The notes under the pieces were generated by a model that saw only the letters and a program-made list of their open reading frames with translations, was not told the DNA's origin and ran no database searches. 64,000 bases of DNA from contig JAAVTG010000614.1 in the NCBI GenBank assembly GCA_011947345.1, positions 1 to 64,000 on the forward strand. Reading direction: 5' to 3'. Below are positions 27,511 to 37,791 of this stretch, one piece after another. The first letter of the stretch is position 1. Each line of letters opens with the position of its first letter. Both the position numbers and the translations under genes were made by a program. The DNA is from Phytophthora quininea. Its lineage: Eukaryota > Oomycota > Peronosporomycetes > Peronosporales > Peronosporaceae.

Positions 27511-28838
27511 TTGACTCAAACCATATACGACGAACACGCAAACACCAACACATCCATACACAATGACACGCATTCTCTGCATACATTCCCACTCTACACA
27601 CTCATACTCTACACCTACGCATACTCTACACAAGCGTACACTCACTCACCTTCATACGATTTTCAATAACAAATACCACTCTCGCACGCATAGTCATCCA
27701 TGACCTGTTTCCACTACTTCTTATTGATCCTCGTTTCATTAACTAGTCTACATACCTTTTTGTCGCTCCCATACACACATCTATATATGATACAACACGC
27801 TTATGCTACACATATTCTCCCTCGACAACAGACTTCCCACCCTCCAATGATACGCTGCATACACTCGCACTACACAAACATTCAAACATTCAAACCTACA
27901 TACGCATATTCAGTTGCTACACATATTCCGACCTTACACACCATTTGTCTCATAGTCACAGACTCAAGGACGTACTTTCATTATGTTCTTCGTTGAGTTC
28001 CACCAGCAAGTTCACCTTGCGTCGAAACATATCTCTTCACTGTTTCGATTGAGTCGGGCGTACGATGCCTGCAATGGCGTACGTGAACGCTCATTGGCGG
28101 ATGCACCCGTTTCTGTCGCTGCAAACGATCACCATCTTCGTCCCCACATACGCAAACGTAGTCTCGCAAGTTCTCATCCCAAACGGGAGTAAGCGGCCGT
28201 AATGAACCTTACTGATCGTTGACTGCTTGACAGGCCTGTCTCTATCACTTCGCAGTGTCACCATCGTGTTCCTCATATACAAAAACGTGCTTCTCCAAGC
28301 TTTTAGTCGAAGCAGGTCTGTGCCACCGTAGATAACGTTGCTACTCGCTGATTGACTGATGGGACTGTCTATCTCATCTCAGACAATCACCATCGTGTTC
28401 TCCACATACGCAACGTCACGTCTCCGAAGTTTTCATCCCAATCCGGTATGTACAGCCGCAGCAATCGTTACTGCTCTCTGATTGGCTGATGGGCCTGTCT
28501 CTGTCACTTCAGACTATCACCATCTTCTTCCCGTATATGAAAGCGTCGTCCCCAAGCTTTCAGCCCAATCCGGTATGTACAGCCGCAGCAATCGTTCCTG
28601 ATCGCTGATTGGATGATGGGCCTGTCTCTGTCACATGGGACTGTCACCATCATGTTCCCGTATATGAAAATGTAGTTCCCCAAGTTTCCAGCCCAATCGG
28701 TAGATACAGCCGTTGTTTTCGTTGCGGATCGCTGATTGGCAGATGCGCCTGTTTCTGCTCGCTCAGAGTATCACCATCATGTTCGCCATACTAAAAACCC
28801 AGCTACACTTCGTTTCATTATGCTGTGATCAGTATTAC
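27511..28838. repeat. Diverged single copy of the 1.5-kb unit (module 2)
   Basis: Begins TGACTCAAACCATATACGAC and follows the array unit through the C/A-rich head, the 400-bp segment and six sub-repeats of about 128 bp (starts near 28088, 28216, 28346, 28474, 28600 and 28726). It stops near TGATCAGTATTACCGTCA, before the tail with the TA tract, and runs into minisatellite block 3. It is visibly more diverged than the array copies are from each other. Confidence 0.8.
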
Positions 28839-29875
28839 CGTCACATCCTCTCTAACCTCAAATACTCATACTACACACACTTACACTAAACACTCACACA
28901 CTACACATACACACACACACTCACACACACACTCATACTCTACAACACTCACACACATACTCATACTTTACACACACTCACACTCTCACATACACACTCC
29001 ACACACTCACACATCACATACACATTCTCACATACTCATACTTTACACACACTCACACTCCACACATACACATCCTCACACTCTCACATACTCATACTTT
29101 ACACACACTTATACTCTACACACACTCACACTCTACACATACACACACTCACCCTCTCACATACACATTCTCACACTCTCACATACTCATACTCCACACA
29201 CACTCACACTATACACATACACATCCTCTACACAAACTTACACTCTATACACACTCACACTCTACACACACTCTACACTCTACACTCTACTCACACTCAT
29301 ACTCTACACACACTCTACTCACACTCCACACTCTATTCACACTCATACTCTACACACACTCACACTCTACTCACACTCCACACTCTACTCACACTCCACA
29401 CTCTACACATACACATACTCATACTTTACACACACTTATACTCTACAACAATCACATTCTATTCACAATCACACTTTTTACACTCACACATACTTACACT
29501 CACTCATACTTACACTCATACTCCACATATACTTCTATTCACCACAAACATCCATACTCCACATACACTCATACACACAAACATCCATCATTTTTCTCCA
29601 ACTTTCTATTACTCAAATTTTCTCTATTCCTTTCTTAACTCCATTTTTTCTCTTCTCACACACTCTTATTTTACACACTCACACTTTACACTACACCCAT
29701 TCATTCTCTACATACTCCTTCTTTAAACATTCCCATTTCACATACTCATTCTTCTCCATACAATATCCACATATCTACTATTATGCACCTCATACACTCA
29801 CACTTATATACACTCTTACACAATTATCTACTATCCATACTCTCCACGTACTTCTTCTTCTTCTCATTTTTCCAC
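28839..29875. repeat. C/A-rich minisatellite block 3
   Basis: Same composition and strand asymmetry as blocks 1 and 2, with repeats of ACTCTACACACACTCACACTC and CATACACATCCTCAC. The open frame of about 370 codons over this block is low-complexity Thr/His/Leu/Tyr and not a gene. The block directly follows the truncated unit of module 2. Confidence 0.85.
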
Positions 29876-30035
29876 ATTATCAACCAACTCTTTTAAATCA
29901 TTCAAATCACCTTTCTGATCAATCCCAACCCATCTCATTATAATCAACTACTATCATTCTTTTCTTTTTTCTTTTTTCTTTCACTCCCACTCTATCTTTC
30001 TGATTTACCTATCACCAAATCATACTATTGACACG
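29876..30035. repeat. Pyrimidine-rich linker, copy 3
   Basis: Third copy of the linker, with CATTATCAACCAACTC, ACTATCATTCTTTTC, CTTTTTTC tracts and TATCTTTCTGATTTACC. It leads into the last diverged unit. Confidence 0.7.
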
Positions 30036-31280
30036 TTCCTTTTACTCTAACCATATACTACCAACACGCAAACACCAACACATCCATACACAATAACACG
30101 CATTCTCTGCATACATCCCCACTCTACACACTCCTATTCGACACCTACTCCTACTCTACACAAGCGTACACTCACTCACCTTCATACGATTCCCAAGAAC
30201 AAATAACACTCTCGCACGCATAGCCATCCATGACCTGTTTCCACTACTTCTTATTGATCCTCGTTTCAGTAACTAGTCTACATACGTTTTTGTCGTTCCC
30301 ATACACACATCTATATATGATACAACACGCTTATTCGACACATATTCTCCCTCGACAACAGACTTCCCAACCTCCAAGTATACGCTGCATACACTCGTAC
30401 TATACAACCATTCAAACATTCAAACGTACATACGCGCATTCATTTGCTACACATATTCCGACCTTACACACGATTTGTCTCATAATCACAGACTCAAGGA
30501 CGTACTTTCATTATGTTCTTCGTTGAGTCCAACCAGCATGTTCACCTTGCGTCGAAACATATCTCGTCACTGTTTCGAATCCGTCGGGCGTACGATGCCT
30601 GCAATGGCGTCTGTGAACGCTCATTGGCCGATGCACCAGTTTCTGTCGCTGCAAACTATCACCATCTTCTTCCCCACATACGAAAACGTAGTCTCCTAAG
30701 TTCTCATCCCAAACAGGTTTGTACAGCCGTTGTTATCCTTCCCGATCGCTGATTGGGTGATGGGCCTGTCTCTGTCTTTTCACACTATCACCATCTTCTT
30801 CCCCGTATATGAAAGCGTCGTCCCCTCAGCTTTCAGCCGAAACCGGTATGTACAGCCGTGGTTATCCTTCCTGATCGCTGATTGGATGATGGGCCTGTCT
30901 CTGTCACATGGGACTATCACCATCTTCTTCCCCGTATATGAAAGCGTCGTCCCCTAAGTTTTCAGCCCAATCGGTGGAGTACAGCCGTTGGTATCGTTGC
31001 GGATCGCTGATTGGCGGATGCGCCTGTTTCTGCTCGCTCAGAGTATCACCATCATGTTCGCCATACTGAAAACCCCAGTTACACTTAGTTTCATTATGCT
31101 GTGATCCCTATTACCGTCAGTATCGTCTGATAACCGAAAATAGTGTATCGAGTAGTACTCATTTGGGCGCTAAAAAGCAGCGGGCTACAGGAATAAACAG
31201 CAGCAAAAGCCCAAAATAGAGCCCATAACGCGACGTCATTTTAGTGCGATACATATGTAGCGCCGACCATATATATATAG
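30036..31280. repeat. Diverged unit of module 3 with only four sub-repeats
   Basis: Follows the array unit from the C/A-rich head to the TATATATATAG tail, but has four 128-130-bp sub-repeats (starts near 30617, 30745, 30873 and 31003) instead of six. The tail is complete to 31280, where it joins gypsy-derived sequence without transition. Confidence 0.8.
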
Positions 31281-32268
31281 CAGATCTGGGCTGCCCACGT
31301 CTGGATCCATTGCTTCCGCGATGTACCCATATCTGATCCAGGGATCTGAGTCTGGATCCGGCATGCTGGGCTCCCATATCGACCGCATATCCGGAAAACC
31401 GCTTCACCACACTCCGAATGGAGAATCAGCGCGTGGTGCTCGCGATCTCGAAGCTCGAAGGCCGAGCGAGAGAATGGGTCTTGACGTCGGGGACGTCTGT
31501 CGAAGAGGCCTTCCCGAACTGGAAGGAGCTGAAAGAGAGACTCCTTCAGGTGTTCTCGCCGCCTAACCAGACGTATCGCGTGAGATCACAGTTCCTTGCT
31601 ACCCACCCGGGTAAGAAGGTCTTGGTGGGCTATGTCAAAGAGCTACGAACACTCATTGCGGGCATGGCTGCCGACCCTCTACCCGAGGTGGTCACAGTGA
31701 CCGTCTTCACGGAAGGGCTCCGAGCTGGAGTGGCTCGGACGGAAGTATTCCGTCAGAGCCTGGCCGACTTTGAGATGGCCGTCAGTGTGGCATTCAATGC
31801 CGAGTTGTCTCGAGTCGGTACCAACACCAGCTCTTTCGGATCGAATGATCCTGAGCCCATGGACCTCAGCTATGCTGAGGATGAAGCCGAGGAGCTCAGA
31901 GCTGCTGAGCAGCGAGCAGGCATCTGGCGATGCTATGTGTGTGGGAGCACCCGTCGCTTGAGCCTGAAGGCGGCCACGATTCCGGCGCAGACGCCAATTC
32001 CTAGGAAGGATGCTCTCCAGAACAACATGGTTGGTTGTACCATGTATAGCGCACTCAGCTTAGTCGATGTCTATTTTCAACTGCTCGTGCGAGCGAGTGA
32101 CGTGCCGCTGACAGCGGTGAGCACCCCGAGTTGTATGCTCTGGTAGTGGCTCGTTATGCCCCAAGGGCTGTCGAACGCGCCGGCGACGTCCAATCCTCTC
32201 GTGACGCAGTTGTTCCGGCCCCATAGGGCGTAACCGATAAGCGCGACATGACGCATATGGCAAACGAG
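31281..32268 (+). pseudogene. Ty3/gypsy gag-RT deletion remnant
   Basis: The open frame 31418-32146 first reads as a gypsy Gag domain (REWVLTSGTSVEEAFPNWKE, the PLPEVVTVTVFTEGL stretch, then EPMDLSYAEDEAEELRAAE). It reaches the first cysteines of a zinc knuckle (CYVCGS). Without a break it then continues into reverse-transcriptase palm sequence (YSALSLVDVYFQLLVRASD, then in a shifted frame MPQGLSNAPAT and LVTQLFRPH). Protease and the RT N-terminus are missing, so an internal deletion fused gag to RT. The segment 31335-31400 resembles 45724-45790 on the other side of the complete element. It is a dead fragment of a different gypsy family from the complete element beside it. Confidence 0.75.
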
Positions 32269-32568
32269 AATCAAGAGGCTGTCATCAAGCCCAAGAAGGA
32301 AAATGGGAAGAAGCTGCAACTGCTTGAGAAACGGAAAGATCATGCTGCGAAATCTCATGAGGTCACCATCTGCATGATGGCTTCCTGCTGCACCAATACT
32401 ATTGGTGGCATTGTCAACAACGGGAAGAAAGCCTTCTCGTCCACCACAGGGGTCGAAGGGGCGTCGGCCGGGCAAAGTTTCTTCACGGGTCCATTCACGA
32501 TCCTAAAGGGTTCGCTGTGGCGATCACTTCTACTGCAGACGACTTTCATCCGGGTAATATGTGCATCG
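32269..32568. other. Unassigned flank of the gypsy insertion
   Basis: About 300 bp lies between the gag-RT remnant and the LTR element. An open frame runs through it on the plus strand, but nothing in its translation is recognised and it continues into the LTR. Probably retroelement or intergenic debris. Confidence 0.4.
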
Positions 32569-32572
32569 AGTA
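32569..32572. repeat. Target-site duplication AGTA (left)
   Basis: AGTA lies immediately before the left LTR, and AGTA (45385-45388) immediately after the right LTR. A 4-bp duplication is in the usual 4-6-bp range for LTR elements. Confidence 0.75.
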
Positions 32573-33574
32573 TGTGGCGGAGCGCGATTTACCGAAACCG
32601 CTCTTGCGCACGGTGCCCAGACTGCCGACTGCGGAGGGTACTCCGATATGCCGTGCGTGTGCTGAACTCTTCCTCACCTTGTGTACCCGTCGGTGGGCGG
32701 GTAACGCTCTTCAGGTGGCTTGGAGATGAGTGGGTTGATGGTCACTTGAACCGACTTGGGCAGTCGCGGGACCTTGGGCAGCAGCGTGGATATGCTTCGC
32801 CTGCTGTCCGGGTTGGGGTGTCGTCCTCCGAGCGAGTCTTCGAGCTCGTGGTCGACGGGCCAGACGCTGTCTTGGGCCCTTCTTGTCCTTGCCCTTTCCT
32901 TTGCTTGGGCTCTTGCGAGCGTAACCGCTTCCGATAGCGGGATCTCAGGGTGAGAGTGATCACCGGCCAAAACCTTCCGGGCCCTCTGCGACTTGACGGC
33001 GTGGGTGGGCCAATATGCCTTCCCGTGCCCGATGCCTCTTGTGCGTTCCAGGGGAAAATCAACTCTGTTTGTTCTTTAGCATTCTTCTCTATCCACTACA
33101 GCTGTCTGCACTCCTCTACACTATCCTTACTTTGCCCTTGCTTAACGTCTTCAAAAGAGAGCACCCAAGATCTTGTCACCGCTCATTGGGTATTAATCAG
33201 CTCCGCCGTCCTTCAACTTGCTTGCGCATCACTCCTTCGCCGGGCTTCCTTTGCACAACATCCACTCGATCGTAGAGTGCCACCAGAGAGTGATTGCATA
33301 CCCACATAACTGCACATGACCGATGCACAGTGATCACCGGAAGTGATCGTGATCGCGTGTCGAAATGATCGCACCTGATCAACCGAAAGTGACCGTGTAC
33401 CGAAATGATTGCTCGTGATCGACCACCAATGACCGACTAAAGTGACCAACCCAAAACTGATCGCGGTCGGTCGGTCGGGAGTTCTCCGAATGTTCTCTGT
33501 GTGTCTCACCCATCCCTCACCATCATCCAACAATCGCGGTCTCTTCCCATCAATCCGCAACAAGCTTCACCACA
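32573..33574 (-). repeat. 3' LTR of the gypsy element
   Basis: 1002 bp, TGTGG...CCACA ends, matching 44382-45384 almost perfectly. Read on the minus strand it starts at 33574. Near that end (about 33320-33480) are several short direct repeats of the form TGATC / CCGAAA-TGACC / GAAATGAT, a possible set of protein-binding sites in U3. The plus-strand gene at 33744 starts just outside this LTR, so the LTR may also supply its promoter (inference). Confidence 0.93.
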
Positions 33575-33590
33575 GCCGCCCCCGCGCGGG
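33575..33590 (-). promoter_or_regulatory. Possible polypurine tract
   Basis: On the minus strand the bases just before the 3' LTR read GCGGGGGCGGC, G-rich but not purely purine. Its position fits a plus-strand primer. The sequence is a weak match. Confidence 0.35.
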
Positions 33591-33743
33591 GCGCGCTCGC
33601 ACAACGAGCCCTCCCGCGCGCACCCACAGTTGAAGCTCGTGGGACTTGCAGATCAGGCCCTCCGCAGTGTGTGCAGTCGCTTTCCGTTCCTCGCGCGCCC
33701 ACCTCCACGTGCTGCGACGTATTCTCCAGTCTCCAGCAACATC

Positions 33744-36503
33744 ATGGACACCGATTCCGACCAGCAGGGCCGTACGCCGATGGACCCGTCGCCCGCTACA
33801 GCGTCACACACCGGCCAAGTTGCTCACGACGCCTCCTCGAGTGTTGCCGGCCCGAGCGTGCCCCTTGTAGACGTGGCGTTGGCCGATATCGACTGCGGGG
33901 CTGCTCGGACGTCGCTGAATACGCTTCAAGGCCTCATCGACCATGCAGAAGACCTGTTGGAGCTCCAAGATCGCCACCATCAGCTTCAGCGTGCCTACCA
34001 AGAGCTGCATCATCGAGCTGAGGACACTGATCGCCGGCTGATCGAACTTGCGGCGGCTGCATCTCCGTACGTGGTGTACTGCCAGCAGCGGTACAACGCC
34101 GTCAAGGAAAGTTACCGGCAGGAGAGGACTCGGGCGTACGACTTCGAGATCGCGTTGGGTGAGCGAGCCGAGGATCTGAGAGTGATTCAACAGCAACACG
34201 ATGAGTTGAAGAAGGCCCACGCGGTAGCCGTGCAGAACGCCCATAACGTTCAAGTCGAGGTGACCGACCTCAAGGCGGCCAAGCGTGAGGCGGAGTCCAA
34301 ACGAGATAGCTTACGCGAACAGCTGGACGACAGCGACCGCGTTCACTCAGCCGAAGTCTCGGAGCTCCAGAAGGAATTATCAAGTAGGCAGATCCAGCTC
34401 GATCGATGTCTCGAGGCACGCGACGACCTGGAACAGCGACTCTACATCTCCGAAACGCGTTGGGGAGACACTGCTAGCCAGCTTGAGGAGACTAAAACGA
34501 AACAACTGCGATCATCTGCAGCACTTGCTGAAGCCCGTACGTGCGCCCAATTTTCGTCAGTCTTGGACCTTGAGCTAACTTGTAATGTTGTGTCCTGCAT
34601 TCAGTCGATCAGGTGGACATCGCACGGGCTACCATCTCACGACTCGAGCAGCAGGTGGCCAACTCGGCGGCTTTGCCCGATCGGCAGCAGCAGGAAATAT
34701 TGGTGTTAAAGAGCAAATTGGAGGCCGCTCGATCGACTCTCGCGACGACGATTCATGACCGCGACAATTTAGCAGGGAGCTCAGGGACACGAAAGCGAAG
34801 AATGAGGAGCTCCAACAAGGTGCGGACCGCGTGGCGTTTCTACTGCGCCCTTTGTCTGGCCAAGCTACCAGCATTTCGTCGATCACTGCGAATCCGTCTC
34901 CACCAGTTTGCTCACTGCCGCCATCAGCATCCATCGCCACTGACGAACAAGCTTCACTTTCGACTCCGGCTATCGACGGCGCAGACTCCAGCACCTCTTC
35001 CAACTCCCGCGGTACGCTCAATTTAGGGCGTGGCGTCCCGTCGTATGCCGTGATCAGCTCAGCGTCTACCAGTACCGAGTCCGGTCAAGTCGAAGCCAAA
35101 TCTCCAAGCAAGTCTACGACGGGTCGACCGTCGCTAAAGAAACGATCACTTGGTTCGCATCGGACCGCGGACCTTTGTCGGCAGAAACTGAGTGCACGTG
35201 TTAATAGACGGCGTGACAATCGCCTCAACGACCGTAATAACAGTCACCAGTCCACTCCAAGTTCCCAGCCGCTACCTGTGGCTGCTGCTTCGAGCACTTC
35301 GGGAACCACGGACCGTTCTGCCAGCGGTCTCAACGGTGAGAACGAAATCACGCTGGGAGCACGAACGGCGTCACGCGGCACATACCGAAGCGCCCCACAG
35401 GCAGCCATTGTCACTGAGTCTGGTGATCGCCAGTCTGATCAAAGTGGGACGTCTGAGCGCCCCATCGAGCTAGATGATACCGATGAGCTCGACGGCTACC
35501 CTACCAGCCAGCCTCCAGTCGAGGGTAGCACCGGCATTAACGAATCTACCAATTCACAGAAGCCTGACAATCACACAGCCATTGGTGACCAAGTGCTGGA
35601 GGGTAACGACTTAGAGTTTGACGATCAAGAACTCAATGACGATGCGGGGCAGAGTGGTAGCGAGAACGAGGAATATTCGAAAGATGACTCGAAGTTCAAC
35701 GACCTCTTGACGGCGGAGGAGCTCGCTAGCTTGCCTGCCACCACTGTAGGTCGCTCCAAGTGGCTTCCCGGGTATGCCGACCGTGGAGATTTCGATGCAA
35801 GCGATATTGAACCGTGGGGCTTGCCCGACATACTGCAGACCAGCGTGTTGGAAATGACGCTGGACACTCTGTACCACCAGTTCTCCAAGCCTACGGAGTG
35901 GCTGTTTCCTCAGGACCCACAGACACCAGGAAAAGGTCAGTGGAACCCAGCTCTGGTCTCCGCTGCAAACGTTCAAGCCCTCCTCAACGCGGAACCATGG
36001 AACGGGTTGGAGTCATCGATTACTCCGCTGTCCTTCGCCCCAGTTGGCTGGTTTGTTACCCTTGTGAAGGTGTACCGCGAGTTTGAAGCCAAGCATCGCC
36101 AGGCCTTTTGGGAGGCCACCCACCGCATCGTTTTCCGGGGCAAGGACCACACTAGCAACGATTTCATTAAGGCATACCTGCTGGAGCGCAGGCGACGGCG
36201 ATCACGTGCTGGGGATCGATGGAAGCGTTCTGTTCTCGTAGTGGTTCTGCAGGGGATGATCAGTGGAGTGTGTGACCTGGACATATTGTTGGACCCATTC
36301 TTTTACACCTGCCTACATGCAAGGACCGCAAGAACTGGTACCCATGCGTCGACGCATCTCGTACCGACAGACCATCCTCCAAGAAAGCCAAACAGAAACC
36401 AAGTTTGATCGACGCGCTGGTCCAGTGCGACAGAAAGGAGCCCTGGCGCAACCAGTTTCGCCCCAGTCCAAGGACCATCCCGCAAGAAAAATCGAGCGCC
36501 TGA
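33744..36503 (+). CDS. Spliced antisense gene inside the gypsy element (coiled-coil protein, function unknown)
   Basis: Runs opposite to gag-pol between the integrase end and the 3' LTR. Exon 1 starts at ATG 33744 (MDTDSDQQ) and reads to 34536. A 68-bp intron (34537-34604; GTACGT start, CTAAC branch-like site, CAG end) follows, and exon 2 keeps the heptad pattern (ISRLEQQVANSA and onward). Residues about 55-330 are a long coiled coil. A Ser/Thr- and acid-rich linker follows, then a compact C-terminal part (WLPGYADRGDFDASD, WGLPDILQTS, WLFPQDP, FAPVGWFVTLVKVYREFEA). Two single-base breaks, at the T run 34768-34770 and the T run 36301-36304, shift frame; without the second the frame stops at 36408, with a corrected frame it would end at 36503. 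No family is recognised. Additional antisense ORFs at this position are known in plant Tat elements, so a parallel is likely but homology is unproven. Confidence 0.75.
34537..34604 (+). other. Intron of the antisense gene
   Basis: 68 bp, GTACGTGC at the donor, GAGCTAACT as a likely branch region, TGCATTCAG at the acceptor. Removal joins two coiled-coil stretches in one frame. It can persist in a retroelement because the genomic RNA is the other strand and is not spliced here. Confidence 0.75.
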
Positions 36504-36888
36504 AGAACAAGTTCGTCGCGATCACCGGACCTAGCGCTGACACTGAGTAGTGATAGCCACGTGCATCAGTTGGATAATACATGCGTCGCCTATTCTTGCC
36601 TTGTTGCTTTGTCATGCGCTCCGCCAGTAAGTCGTCATAAATCACCACCAATTCCATTGTTAACTTATCTGATCAGCGTGCAGCGAGTGTAGCAGTCAAT
36701 CATCGAGTACTTTGCATCGCCAATTTCCCCTTTTGTGGGAGTACACCTTGCTCCCGTCGTGGTGACACGGACACCACGATCACACGCAATGAAAACGTAC
36801 CACATTCCTTCTAATCTGCAGCCATCCTGCAGACCTTTCCACAAATCACTTCCTCACGGCGGCCGGCCAGCCATGAGTGCTCCACCAC
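36504..36888. other. Gap between convergent genes inside the element
   Basis: Lies between the end of the plus-strand antisense gene and the end of integrase on the minus strand. No gene or structured motif was recognised. Transcripts from the two strands would converge here. Confidence 0.4.
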
Positions 36889-37791
36889 TCACTCTTCCTC
36901 GTGCGACTGCATCGCGGCGAAGCGGTTCCGACTAGTGAGTTCGCGCTCATAGTCCCGCAACAGCGCTCCGCAGTTTAGGTCGGCCTCGTCGATCCACGAA
37001 GGCTCCTCGAAACCTTTCCAACGTACCAGAAAATCACGGTGAATTCGTTCATATCGCGTACGACGACCTGAACGCATGTCCACGATCTTTTCCACCTCGT
37101 ATTCGTCTTCAGCAAGGTCGGTCTCACAGCTATCTTCAGGGAGGAGAGCCTCGTCGAGGTCGATACGCCTCTCTTCCTCTACTGTCAGGGCGGTTGTCGG
37201 GCGATCTGGGAATGTCTTGACTAGCTTGAGCTTGGACACATGCACGACAGGAAAGAAGCTGTACTCAGTTCCAGCGATTTCGAGCCGTGCCGCGTGCTCG
37301 CCCACCATCTCAGCGACACGGAATGGTCCGTGCCACATGTGTGCCAGCTTCCGTGCATACCCTTCCTTCACACGGTCAAGGTATAACCAAACCGACATGC
37401 TGGCTTCAATTCCGTTCGGACGGACTCCCGCATTGTGCTGATCAGCACGCCCTTGGATAGCGCTTCTCAACGCCTCGTTGATCTGCTCCCGCGCACGCTG
37501 GTATTGTTGCTGGATGTGATAGCGCCACCTGCGCGGCTCAACATCGCGGCGCCGAGTCGATCCGACGGGCAGCGACGCCTCCAACGTCGATCGAGGGTCC
37601 CAGCCATGGACCAAGTAGAACGGGGTGTCGCCTCGAATGCGGTCGTATGCAGTGTTGAGCGCAAAGGTCAGACGTTCCGCGTACTCATCCCAGTCTTGCT
37701 GATTCACGTCTGCGACATACATCTTCAAGGCTCGTGTGAGCGTTTGTACCATCCGCTCTGCAGTCCCATTGGCTTGCGGTCGATAGGCCAT
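36889..37791 (-). CDS. Integrase C-terminal half with chromodomain (end of pol)
   Basis: This frame continues the integrase of the preceding ORF after a one-base break in the A run at 37834-37838. It starts with the third catalytic acid (RPQANGTAERMVQTL) and then the C-terminal integrase domain (VWLYLDRVKEGYARKLAHMW, GPFRVAEMVG, FPVVHVSKLKLV). It ends in a chromodomain: YEVEKIVDMRSG, FLVRWKGFEEPSWIDEADL. Chromodomains on integrase steer gypsy elements to chromatin with particular histone marks. The stop is at 36889, about 3.3 kb from the 3' LTR. The apparent first methionine is internal to the polyprotein and not a real start. Confidence 0.88.
   Translation of the reverse strand: MAYRPQANGTAERMVQTLTRALKMYVADVNQQDWDEYAERLTFALNTAYDRIRGDTPFYLVHGWDPRSTLEASLPVGSTRRRDVEPRRWRYHIQQQYQRAREQINEALRSAIQGRADQHNAGVRPNGIEASMSVWLYLDRVKEGYARKLAHMWHGPFRVAEMVGEHAARLEIAGTEYSFFPVVHVSKLKLVKTFPDRPTTALTVEEERRIDLDEALLPEDSCETDLAEDEYEVEKIVDMRSGRRTRYERIHRDFLVRWKGFEEPSWIDEADLNCGALLRDYERELTSRNRFAAMQSHEEE

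Noticed and set aside
32248..32937. 229-codon plus-strand frame across the LTR border
   Set aside because: It runs from flank sequence into the LTR and part of it is repeated at the other LTR, so it is not a gene.
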